Of a stretch of DNA of 64,000 nt, positions 1 to 13,285 are shown in pieces. The notes below the pieces were generated by a model, which worked only from the letters and a program-made list of their open reading frames with translations, was not told the DNA's origin and ran no database searches. The first letter of the stretch is position 1, and each line of letters starts with the position of its first letter. The position numbers were made by a program, and so were the translations under genes. This stretch comes from Solen grandis (lineage: Eukaryota; Mollusca; Bivalvia; Adapedonta; Solenidae). Where the stretch lies: assembly GCA_021229015.1 (NCBI GenBank), contig CM037778.1, forward strand, positions 84,088,848-84,152,847, written 5' to 3'.

Positions 1-93
1 AACAGTTTTATTCTCCAATCACTTTCTAAAATATTCCTAGTTATCTTTTTCTTGCTGATATAATTCTTTGATTTGTCATTTATTAAAACCTAC

Positions 94-114
94 CTGTTGA
101 TGCTTCAGGTTCCA
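94..114 (-). CDS. Possible 21-bp micro-exon after the EGF modules
   Basis: A CAG acceptor and a GTAGGT donor enclose 21 bp that keep phase 1 on both sides. With the G left by the previous exon it would read V-E-P-E-A-S-T. The fit in phase and splice signals supports it, but an exon this short can arise by chance. Confidence 0.35.
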
Positions 115-3100
115 CTGAAATGGATAATTGACAGAAATAGCAGTAGTAGTAGTAGTAGTAAAATTAGTTCCAAGCATTACCTAAATTTAATATGTGGCCA
201 TATTAAAAAGGTATACACTTCACATAACATTTCAGTCTAATTATTCTTAAAACATTTCCTTACTTCTCAATCTCATCTAACTGAGATTCTATGCATCTCA
301 TGGTAATCTCAATAAGATTGCATGTATGAATCGCAAACTAATTACTGTAAGAGTTTATGCATCTACGTCTGCTCAATGTATTTTATGTTTTCAGTCTAAT
401 CTCAAGATATTTTGCATCTCAGTTTTCTCGAATTTAACCTTTAAAAAAATTTTTAATCTCATTAAGTTACTATAGGTTTTTTTCTCATTCAGATTATAAA
501 ATTATCCACGTAAATCCACGTCTTTATGCATTTAAGACTAGTCTCAATAAGAAATGACACTTAATGCATCTCTTCCAATATTGATTGTACATATGCATCC
601 AAATAACGTCTTCATTTTTTTACAATGGTATGCAACGTATGATTATAACGACTAACCTTTAACACATGATGCTCTTCTAAATGTATAGCCGGCCTTACAA
701 TCACATTGGAAACCTCCAACGGTATTTTTACACACCTTGTTTGCTGCTTCGTCACAATTATTTAAGGCCTGAAAAATTTAAAGTTTCATTCAAGGCATTT
801 TCTTACGCAGTATTTTTTTTTAATATTCGTATTCAAAATATTTATATTTAGGATAATTTTCAGTTTTGAATTTATCCTATATAAATGAAAGGAAAATGCT
901 CTTATGAATAATCTAGAACATTAAAAGACTCCTAGAAACAGGTGTCAATAGGAAAGTTCGTTCAATCAGGGCACCGTGAGATATATATGGAAAAAAAACG
1001 AAACAGAAACAGATACATGCGTAATATGTCTGATGAAATGCAAACTTTATGATAATGTTTTTTCTGTAAATAGAGTCTAATAAGGCGAAATTGTTAAAGA
1101 AAGAAAATGAGGTATCGCAAAAGTTTAGGAAAAATCCTAGTACACCATCCTGACTTATCTCTTTTTTGTAAAATTGGAAGCGACCATATGCGACATGAGA
1201 GCTTTAATATTTCCTTAAAGATCCCGCTGCATAAGGTGACGGTATAGAGTAAGTATCAGATTACACACAAACTGACCAGCTTCTATACCTATACCATTCG
1301 TTACTCACAAGTACCTTAATAAGCAAGTTTGATATTACAAAACTTGTCCAGCCTTGAAACTACTGAAATTGCTTCCAAATACCTTATTTTGCATAACACG
1401 GCATATTTGATTGGTTGAGAGAACAATTATTACTATCAAACCCATAAAAGCGTCTATGGAATTATATATTTTATCTAACATTCATTAACCATTCTTAAAA
1501 ATAAGATTTCGACAACATTTCCCTCAACATTTTAGAGCTTACTAAAACTTACGGAAAATAGATTATTTTCAGATGCATTTAATCATTAAAGAAAAACCTG
1601 TGTTCCCTTAAATATTTTCTTAATTTAAAGGACGACCATACCAGTGTAGCAATATAATACACTTCATAATATATTTGACCCCCATATTATTCTCTTGACA
1701 TACATTACCCCTAAAGACAGAAAAGAGCAAATCACCCACCGCATTTGTTGTGGAGCATTCATCCACATCCTCATCACATGTTGGTCCTTTCCAGTAAGAC
1801 GAGCAAAAACAGTTCCCCGTCCTTGTGTCACACATCTGTGTGTCACTAACCCCATTTGCCAGGCGTGCTATGTTTGGACAAACGCATTGCTGAGCACAGT
1901 TTCGTCCGTATGTGTGACCCGAGCAAACTGTTCAAACCGAAAAATATAATTATAAATATATATATATTTATTAAGTATGGACTGATACTCATACATTTCA
2001 CACTGTTTCAAATAATTTGAAAATATCCTTAACTCACTACTATTATTTAATATCATAAACTAATGACCTAGACTGAAAATAGAGAATATGAAGTAGTTTG
2101 TATTAATATTATAAGTTAAAATAAAATTTGATATTCATTTCTTTAAATATTTTAATGTGGTGTTTAGGTTAAATTTATGCGAGTGAGATGTTTTGCATAA
2201 CTATAAATTTCACCTTATTTTAGTCAATTAAAAACTAAATTAACAACAAAATTATAAACTGTGTAGTATATAGAAATTAAGCATGTTTAAATGAAGAAAA
2301 TAGCCATTAAACGGTGATGGATAAATGTTGTGGCTATTTTTTCCAATAATATATTGCAATTCTAAATAACTGGTCTTTACTTTCGGAAATAACTCTGAAT
2401 ACTATTTAAACTTGTCTTCTTATTTCGAAGTAGGAGTGATATATTTATATAAGATGCATACATTCATTCGTATACATATTGAAATATGCCTTTGCTGTTG
2501 TCTTTGTTCATAAACTGATCCTTTATTGAAAAAGCTTGTTCGATAATTTCTGATGTTGATTATGGCTTTAAAAGTCCTTTTTTTTAAAAAAGCTTTTAAC
2601 AGGACAGATGGCAGAGTAATTGTTTGTTGTTACTTTCATACAATGACGTCCAATTATTTACAGATAAAGGAAGATACCTGGAAACTACTACATGATTTCC
2701 TAACATCCTAACATACAAAATCCTAGTGACCAGAATGTGACTTGAATCTAGTGCTGAGTCTGCCACTATTAAAAAACATCTTTCTGTTAAAGCGCTCTGA
2801 AAATCTTGAGAGTTACCTTCTCATCTAAAACAAGCCAACAGAAAGAGCAAGCATGTTCCCGAAAACAATTATGTAGTCAATAGTCAACCATGTTTTATAC
2901 CTTCATTGCAGGTGGGACCATCGAAACCTTCTGGACAGTCACATGTGTACTATTTACTCCATCGATGCATCTACCATTATTCTTGCAAGGATTAGGGGTA
3001 CAGTCATCAATATCTTGAACATATATAATAATTTTCAGTTTAATTTAAACTAATAAACATAATAGTATGTGAAGGTGTGAAGTTATTCTCATTTAAAAGA

Positions 3101-6100
3101 GAAGTCTCTGGCGGCTGAGTAGAAAGCTTAAGATCGTGGGTTTGATCACAAAATGCGACATACCAAAGTCGTTAAAATGGAACTTGTAGCTCCCTGCTTG
3201 GGTACATACTCATGAATATGTAAGTGAAAAATCATCCATGTTAACTTGAAACAATAACGCTCTGTAGTGCGTTTCGTTACATGACGTCGTACCCGCCAAT
3301 GTCGGTGTATATATAAACATATACGCCTTTAATAAATGACGAATCTGAAATTAGTTGCAATCTGCTACACTACAAGGTTAAATTCAGAACAAGTTTGCCT
3401 TGTGTAAGGATTATGCAACGGGGTGTGATTATCATTTCACGTGTCAACGGCGTGATACTGTAGCAGCACTATATCTGTCATTAGTAAACATAGTCTCCTA
3501 TATGACCGAAATACTATAGATGGGATGTTTAACCAAATAAACACACAAGCAAATAAAAAAAAACATATTGATTATCTAGAACTCACGGAGAATGAAATAT
3601 TGATATACACGTAATTACTTTTTGCATGGTATTACAGAAAAAGGCCTTCATTTTACTAATAATTTTAAAATTGTTTAGAATTTGTGAATTTTCAATTTCA
3701 AACTGATTTTGTTTGTGAATTGCCCATATAAGTGCTTCCATATTTTTTCAGAGAGAATATAAAAAACTGTGTTTTTGACATAGTCTGGTTGAGTACATAT
3801 TATCATTCTGTTTACCTATGGTACCGACTTTGAATTTTGTTTGATGTTGCAACGAATTATTCATTTATTTGTATTCAACGATAAAATAATGCATATGGCT
3901 AATCCAGTCCATGCAGGCTTATTAGTATTACTCAAATAAAATATTCAAATATACTGAAACAGTATGTTAACTAATTTCACGTAATAATATCTGAGTTAAC
4001 CTTAACAAATAGCAAAATCAATCCTTAAAATAGATCAGGCCGCCCCATTTACTGTGAAAATGGTATTCATGGCAGAACCATTCATATGCGTTCAGAAATC
4101 TGGCTCTTATTTTTTTACCATTAAACCTGCATTTATTGTTACCTCTAAAAACAACCAACCTGTAAACAAAGGCAAGATAAAAAATATTATGATGAAATAA
4201 TAGCAAAATTCTCATTGAAACCACGATAGTTTTACAGACTGTGGTTTATTCACTCTCAATAATGTACTTACTAGAGGCACACGTGGGACCCTGCCATCCA
4301 GGTGCACAAGAACAATTGTAAAAGTTGACATGAGAATTGCATGTAGCACCATTCAAACATGGTGTATTGGCACATTCATTAACAGCATCTGAAAGTAAAT
4401 TCCAATACGATGATAATGAATTACACAGAAAAACAATAATGATATAAACGAGGTTATATGCTTACACTGCACTTGAGTTGCTGTTAATGAATACTCACAG
4501 ATTTTGACTGAAGTTTAAAAGTTTTATCTTATCGAGGCATGAAACCCAGGGCAGTGGACGAAATAAACACTGACAATGAGCAAGTTACCTTATATTATTA
4601 TATATTATTCATTTGGACCAAACACCATCTTCAAAATGAAAATACAATGCTAGAATCTATTATTGGTTTTATTTTATAATACTATACAAAAAGGATAATT
4701 TCGGATTAATGTTATCTTACGATATTACTAAGTGAAAAATCAACTTCTTTCTTACTTTGATTTACAGATATAGAAACGGATACGTCTGCTGTCTTGGATG
4801 GGATCCCTCCATCTTTCGCAGTAACTGTCAGAGTATAGCTGGGCTCCAGGGGAGTTTCTTTCAATGTAATCCAGCCGGTTGAAGTGCCAATTTGAAATAC
4901 AGATTTGCTGTTACCTCCTAAAATTGAAATGTAAAAATCAATGCACAGAAAAATTTACCCGGCTCGGAGTTTATTTCCTATTAACAGTTTATTGACAGTT
5001 AATTGTTTGCTCGGAGTTTACTTCTTATTGACAGTATATTAACAGTAAATTGTTTGCTAGAGTTAACTTTATATTGACAGTAAATTGTTTACTCGGAGTT
5101 TAGTTCCTATCGACAGTAATTTGTTTGCACGGAGTTTACTTCATATTGACAGTAAATTGTTTGCTCGGAGTTTACTTCTTATTGACAGTAAATTGTTTAC
5201 TCGGAGTTTACTTCCTTTCGACAGTAATTTGTTTGCACGGAGTTTACTTCCTATTGCCAGTAAATCACTTATTTGCTATCTTTGACTGCACTTTGTTCAT
5301 CTATCGATATATTAACCTAACATCAGACCAAAATGGATATTTTTGAGTGGAAGTAAGAGGTATACCACTGCATTTTTATAACTTTGGTCTACCTCGACTT
5401 GGATCGAACTCACAAACTCCCGGTAACGTAGTGGACGCTCTTGACACTTAAATCGCAAGGCCATTGATATTAAACACTTATCATACAGTTACGGGGTGAA
5501 CTGTTTCATCGAAGTATGATAAGAGTTAACTTTATTAGGAAGGGAGACTAGATAAAAATTCAGCTAACCATATCTGTCAACTTACTATATCAGCTTTGGA
5601 GCTACCTATGGTATTGATAAGAGTAACATTTATCATCAAAATATCATTTTAAATATTTATTATTAAAAGAAAGGATCTGGGCTCATTAAGTAGGCTTCTA
5701 CATTTAAAATACTAGATTACTGTATAAGCAAGGCAGCAAACTATGGCAGGGGACTGAAATAGATAAGAAAGATAGCAAAGTATATCGGAGACAGAGCTTG
5801 CATAACAAGTAACTAGTGTTGCACGCAACATATGAGTCCCTTACCGGTGAGGTGCATAGCATTCCTGTTACCATAGCATTCGGAATTTTGGTCCGAGAAA
5901 AAACGGAGACGTGCAGCCATCTATTCATATACCAAATTTCATAATATTATCTTAAACGAGTTTTAAGTAATGCTTGATCCAGATTTCCGGACATCCGGAG
6001 GGACATGACGAACGGACAGACGAAGAACAAAACTATAGTCCCCACCGGTGCAAACACCGGTAGGCGACTAAAAAGCAAATAACTTTAACAATAGATCAGG

Positions 6101-9100
6101 ATAAGATTATATATATTCCGAGAAAGTGAAGGGAGATAAGATCACAAAAAAGAGAATATGGATAACAATAGTAATGGGTGTATGTCAGCAAACTTACAGC
6201 AGAGGAGATGATTATTTTAACAAGATAGCATCCAGAATCAGGAATGGGGATAACTGGATAACTATATCTGACGGTAAGCAATGTAAGAGTATCTTACCAG
6301 TTATTGAGTACGTAACTGTATTAAAAGGACTTGTCCTGTCCCCATCTTGGGCTGAAACCTGTATTATAGAGCTTCCTACAGAAAAACAATTCTATAATTA
6401 TAAATTGATATTTAAATTATCTTTTTAGTTTGATAACGTGCTTCAAACGTGTAATTGTGCGATATAAGGATAAAATTAAATAAAAAAATCTATATACAGC
6501 ATGCAACAATATGATATGTAACCACGAAAAATCCTACCCCCGAACTGGAATCGAACTCGGGACCCTCGGTATGCAAATTGGACACAATACCATGTCGCCA
6601 CAAAAGCTAGCTCTATGGCACGATAGTACAAGTGCCATTTTTATACCTCTGCTACATACACCCCCTCCTCTTTCAAGAAACTGTTCTCAGATTTCTGGTG
6701 TATGAACGTCTGTGGGACTTTCTAAGGGTATCATCCATTCTACAAATTGTTAGTTATTTACTTTAGGCGCCAAATGTAACCAAGTAAAATCCTACTGCCC
6801 CGAACTGGAATCGAACTCTCGGTATGCAAATCGGACACTCTACCACGTAGCCAAAAAAGATAGCATTATGGCAAAATAGTACAAGTGTCATTCTTTATAC
6901 CTTTACTACAATAAATTATTGATGTTTTTAACTTAATTTATAATCTAAGATGACATAAAGTAAATGTCCAACCTAATGGCAAGTCCTCGTTTATAGTTTT
7001 ACTGAATGAACCGCTAAATATGGGATGAAGATCATTGACATCTGTAAAAGATATGGTCTGGGAAGTACTGTCGACTGAATACTTTCCATCGGTAACACTG
7101 GAATATACAAGATAATTGTAAGCATCATGTCTGGGAAATATCATATATAGGCAAAGAGGCCCATAATAGTGTTCAGTGACTCAAGATAAAAGTTTTTAGT
7201 GAAAACATCATTGGAGTAAAGTACTGTTTAATCGAAAAAAATTTAGATAGATAAAAACCTTTTTTAACCTCTTTGTAAATGAAAAAGTAACATTTCAAAT
7301 TGTATAAGTTTCGTAAGACTGAATTGAAAATAAAATAAGTGCATAAAGTGTCAAATGTCATTAAAGTATTTTAAGTTTTATTTAAAGAAAGAATAAATCT
7401 TAAAAAAAAACATGCGGATTGATTCAAAGGCCAAAGTCCTGTCACATTATTTTGTGTGAATGAGATAACACTCATCTAGCAGTATTTCAATCATTTAAGA
7501 CTTTGTTAATGTTTAAACAGATAAAGTGGCAACTAACTACGATGTCATGCTATAGTAAGCTGGCATGATACCTAACCAAGTCACATTATCGCGACACCGG
7601 GTCCTGAAAGTGCCCTTAATAATATAGCAAAAACATAAATTGTTTCGAATTGGTTATTTTGCTTGTAACATCTTTCTTACTTTTTGGCAAACAAACTTAT
7701 GTTAAGTGTATTAAATAGACTAATTGCAAATACATAAACTACCTGAACACAATAGTTGCCGTGTAATCAGTATCTGCATCAATTTCTGTTGCGGTTTTAA
7801 CTTTTGTTCCACTCACTGAAAACAAGTTGTCTGGTGTTTGTGATTTTATTGAATAAGTAAGGGTGGAACCGTCCTCATCGGTGGCTGCCAACTCATAAAC
7901 CAAGGTACCAACACTAACCCCCTCCGTAATAGCGGGAATATTATCGGGACCTGCAGGCTTTGTAAAACTTGGCGCTACAATACAAAAAAAAACATTTACA
8001 CACATATTTATGGAATATATTATATAAACTCTCTTGATATACATTTATACTTAAAGTTGTCCTGTTACTTTGATAAGTAGTGTTACACAGAATTCAGTAG
8101 GAAAGCAATACGTACGGAAAATAAAAGTTAACATTTTACCCGATTTTCTTTCTTTAACAAATGATTGAATACACGCGTATTCACCAAAACACTCTGCACT
8201 GCACATTTAAACCAAATAACAAAACTATCATTTTAATGTGTCTATCTGAATAAAGACCATACCAATATTTAAGAAGAATCATATCTTCGGCGATATGATA
8301 ATGCCATTGACCGACATAAAAATGGATTGTATCAAACATTTTGAACTCTTACCAACAATAACATTTTCTTTCCAAATTATCTTCATTATTAAAAGGGTAA
8401 TGATGCATTTTTTTTCTGCGGTGATGGAAGATGAGAGAGCCCTATGTTGATGAAATATGTGCTGTGTAGGTCAGTTTCATTATAGAGGTGTGGTATTAAA
8501 TTTCATTTTTTTATGATGGAAGGTGGTGTAATGTAACGGTCTATTGTGATTGAAGGTGAATTACTAAGACAGTTCTAATGTTGATCTGTGCTCCTGGGAA
8601 AAGCATTTTATAACAAAAGGCTTTGGAATAAGATAGGCCTGGCATAACTCTTTAAATGTCAGTTGTGTTGAATCAAAACTTTGAATGTGAATTACTGAGA
8701 CAGTTCTACTGCATCTTCATCTGTGGTCCAAGGAAAAGCATTTTATAACGAAATGTTAGGGACTAACATATGCCTTTCGTACTGGAATAACTCTTTAACT
8801 GTCGATTGTGTTGAATTAAAGCTGTCCCGTTGTGATAAATGATGTAGTTCTATGACAGTCCTTTTGGGATCGAATTTGTGGCATTGAGAAAATATTTTTG
8901 TTTGAAGGTTCAGTGCTAAGTTACGCAAAATAACCCTATTTGATTTGAGGTTTAGAAATGTTGGAACCTTTATTGATGGCATTTTTTTTACTTAAAAACC
9001 CATTTGTGATGGAAAGTTTGGTTTGAGGGTAGGCTCTAAAATTTGTGATGTGTTGTACAGTACATTTTGTTGGTAGGGTTAGCATTAAGGCTTCAATTCA

Positions 9101-12100
9101 TTATTTTATGCATTTAGCATTGTTTGTAATAGAAAGTATTGTAAAACGAAACACTTTTATTGCGATGTAAAAGATATGGCAACCCCATTGCATTGGCGGT
9201 TTTATATTGAGATTTCGATTATTTTTTTATGATGGAAGGTTTGATTTTGCGATTGTCCTTCTTGTCAAGAAGGTTTGGATCTGAAATAAAGGGTTCCATT
9301 GATCAGAATACTGTTATCCGGTTTGTTTTAGTTTATTTTCTTAAATTATAGTTTCTTATCATATAGATATCATAGATATACGTAAACAAATCTAAATTTA
9401 TCTCTCATACATTTGTGTGGGCAAAATATTTATAAATACACATATATTTATTTTGTTTCGTGTATTAAGCTAAAATTCCTAGTGTCCTAAAGCAAAGATA
9501 TGTTAACAGAGATCTGTGAAGACTGAAGCATGTTCTACTCACCTGTTTCTAAGAAAATCACAATGTCATGTTTAGTGCTTTTTGTGTCAGGCGCGATGCC
9601 ACCATCCGTAGCAGTAACTGTGAGCCTGTATGTTGATTTGCTAGTGTAATCTAATTTAGATGGATTGGCCACGGTGATAACTCCAGTTGTAGCGTTTATG
9701 ATAAAGCCTTCATTTCCATCTCCTAAATGATAAACGTGGGCATTCTATAACATTAGAGTAGAGAACAATCTAAATTATCTCCCATTATTGTCAAAACAAG
9801 CCATATTGTTCACTTTTGTCTATGACAAAAGTTATTATTTTTCTCTTCATCTTAGGTGAAACCACGTTGTTTTCCTACATTGTCAAATCACCGACATATT
9901 CTCCTTTTTTAAGTGTAAAATTCTCGTTTGTGAAAAAACATTATGTTGATCATGACATCCAATATTTTTTCAAGCTTATGTTTAAACGATTATCTGTGGA
10001 AAAAGATCACATTTTTCATGCTATACTTTTATCCGAATATACCATGAACAACTCTCATGGAAATAAACCAAATGTCCGTCGGCGTCCGTCAAAAACAATT
10101 TGCATTTTGATATATCTTCAAAGATAACTCGTGCCATTTATTGATTTAATCTGGGTGGTACTTATCTCGTATTTTAGGAAAGAAAATCAACGTCGGTAAG
10201 ACAAGTAAATCCTTTTACCCGGAAAAATGTATCCATTATCGTCCCTTAATCCACCGGTAATACTTAAATTTCCTTTAGCATAAAGGATCATCTCTTGACA
10301 CTCTACCAAAGCGCTAAAACAAAGATGCTCCCTTCAAATTAAGGACCGAGTTTATGTTTGCAAATATTTGTCAAGGAGAACACATTGATGTTGATATTAA
10401 TGCTTAGTTTCATCAACTTTTCCCAGCGATTTTCTGGGATATTCATAGCATTTTTGCGGCACCCTCCACATAACAGGCTCAATCTGATTAAGACAGCTCG
10501 ACTTGTGTACTCTGAAGTCATGTTAACTAAAAATATTTGTTGAAATGATATATCGAAACAATATTACTACCAAAGTCAAAAAGGTGTCTAAGAGCAGAAA
10601 AAATAACAATTTATGCAAGAAGAGGTAGAATAGTGTGCATAACACACTACATACGCATATCAGGAACGCCTGGAAAATCTACAATCGTGATCTAAGTCCA
10701 AGGGCTATAATCGCGTAAAACTGCGTGATGAGATAAAACTGTAGACTCGAGATATAAATCATTAATGTACTACTACCGAAAATCAGCTCACTGCTTTCAA
10801 TCAAGCTAGAGAGATTCGGAAAACTCTTATTGATGTGGAATATTGTAAAGGTCTACTCAAGCCGTAATTCTATAATAAAAGGAAAACAGTGAGCAGAACT
10901 GAATATTGCTCATCATGTTAAAAATATATCTTCAATCATGCAGTTAAAATAGTCCGATACTAGTTGGTAGGATAAACAATAGATATATTTGGCTCGTAGC
11001 TAAGTGACATAGATATTGTATTATTGTATTAAAAAGTAAACTTGTCAATATGTGTTTTACCTGACAGTGAAAATTCAACTCTGTTGTTAGGATTGGTCTT
11101 GTCTCCATCTGTGGCGGTGGCTCTCAACACCTCGGTTCCTGTCACAGAAAAACATTTACACAAGACATATTCTACTCATATTCTATATAAACACATACGG
11201 CAATTTATCCTTCGGGTTTCCCTAAAAACATGCATATTTCATTCTCATTCTATTCGCAACTATCATTATTCAATATGGTGAATGTTAGTTTTTAAATTCA
11301 TTACTTAAATATACACTGCACCATAAAACAAGAATATTTGAACGTGTTCCACACTTATCTGAGATTTATTTCGTTGATGGAAGTTGTGTTGGATAAATAA
11401 AACATAAAACTCTAAATCTTGCAAGATTACTTTCACCAGTATCTCATTTTGGTTTCAGGTATGAAAGACTTAATATCTAAAAAGCATGTAAACAAGCAAA
11501 ACTCTTCTAGAAAAAGTCGCAGACATATCTTGTTTGAACGGTTATTTAGAACTATAGCCATTCAAACAAACATCTCTTTACGTGCATATATTTATGTTCA
11601 TAAACTTAATTCTAATCCTTCTTGATCGTCCCGAAAGTGTACCCATTTTTGGCGCCTTGCATTGGAATAATATTGCCCACAGCCTTGATTGAAATCACAA
11701 TATACTGATTCTAAGTCATTTAATACTAATATCCTTACCTGCAGGAGCGTTTTCACTAATCTTCTTCTGACTTAGTGTATCCACAAAAACTGGGCTATTG
11801 TCGTTTTTGTCATCGATGATAACAGTAACTTTTACACTGTCCGTCCTGTATTCACCATCTGTTACACTGCAAAACATTAACCAAACCTCTGATCCACAAA
11901 ACAATATTATTTAATGGCATCAAATCTATATAGCATTATACATATATTCAACCAAGTGAATTAATGTTGTAAGTACTCGTAACTTTTAAAACTATATATA
12001 TACATCTAGTCACATTTATACAAGTTAGATGCAATTAAGGTTTTAATCAACTCATATCCATATGTCGAGCAGAAAAACATAAGGTGTTCAAGAGTTTTCA

Positions 12101-13240
12101 CTTGATCAATCTGTGAATAATGAAGTTGCTGTTTATTTAAACTAGAAGTATATCACAGTTGCTCCCACCCGTCGCATTTTTCAAAACAAAGGCCAACATA
12201 CAGGTGCGCAAGTCATGTCCTGAGTAATATATTCAGGAAGTCTAAAGAATTTAGCACAAATACCTTCAGAGTTATCTGTGTCAAAGTTTTGGGATGGTCA
12301 GACGGACAAAAGCGAATCTATATTCCTCACCTTTTGGTGGGGTATAAAAATGCACTGTCAAATGAAGAAGAGAGCACAGCAATAATCTCTTCTGACAATC
12401 CATTTAGAAAATAACATCATTTTTATATTCTAACAATAACAACAACCATAACAACCCAAGACAAGTGCTCAAACATCTGGCAAATTGGGCATTGCCGACA
12501 ATGATCTGATAAAAACACCCAGGTGCACAAGTTCATGTGCAGAATAATATTTTCGTAAAGTTTCAAGTCTGTAGCACAAATACATTCAAAGTTACATGCA
12601 CCACAAACATAAAATTCCATTAATGTTTCATAAACAAAGGCCATTAACTCTGTCAATTTAAATGACAGTTTGATGAAAATTCCCAGGGGCGAAAGTTCAT
12701 GTCCTGAATAATATACTCATGAAGTTTCAAATCTGTAGTACAAATACTTTCGGAGTTATGCCTGTCACAACCTTTCGGGACGGACGGACAGGCGGATATA
12801 TATATATATATATATATATATAGTCATTGCATAACTTAAAATCTTAAAATTAAGCAACGATAAACAATTAAGATTAAACCTGAATTGTAGTGTGACCTGG
12901 TCGATAGATTCTTTGTCAATTGTCTTGGCAACCTGAAGTTTATCTCCAAAAAGTGTGAAAACATCATCTGGTGTCTGTGACTTTATCGAATAAACTAATG
13001 AGGAAGGCACTTTATCTGCATCTGTTGCCAACAGGGTGTCTACAGTTCCTCCAATTTGTGTCCCTTCAATTACCGATGCGATATCGTTTCCGGAGATTGG
13101 TTTGATAAACACAGGTACTGGAATAGTTATCATTAAATTAAAAATGATAATTACAAATATGATGTTAAAATAAAGCATAATAATATGATGTATTATATTT
13201 ATTAAAATATTTTATTTTGCATACATAAAGTTAAAACAAA

Positions 13241-13285
<45 letters not shown>

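Noticed and set aside
4961..5268. CRISPR-like array
   Set aside because: There are no distinct spacers: the repeats follow each other directly and diverge gradually, and the surroundings are a eukaryotic intron.
5085..5346. Two overlapping plus-strand reading frames with repeated peptides
   Set aside because: They run through a 36-bp minisatellite whose unit is a multiple of three; no start context, splice sites or family.
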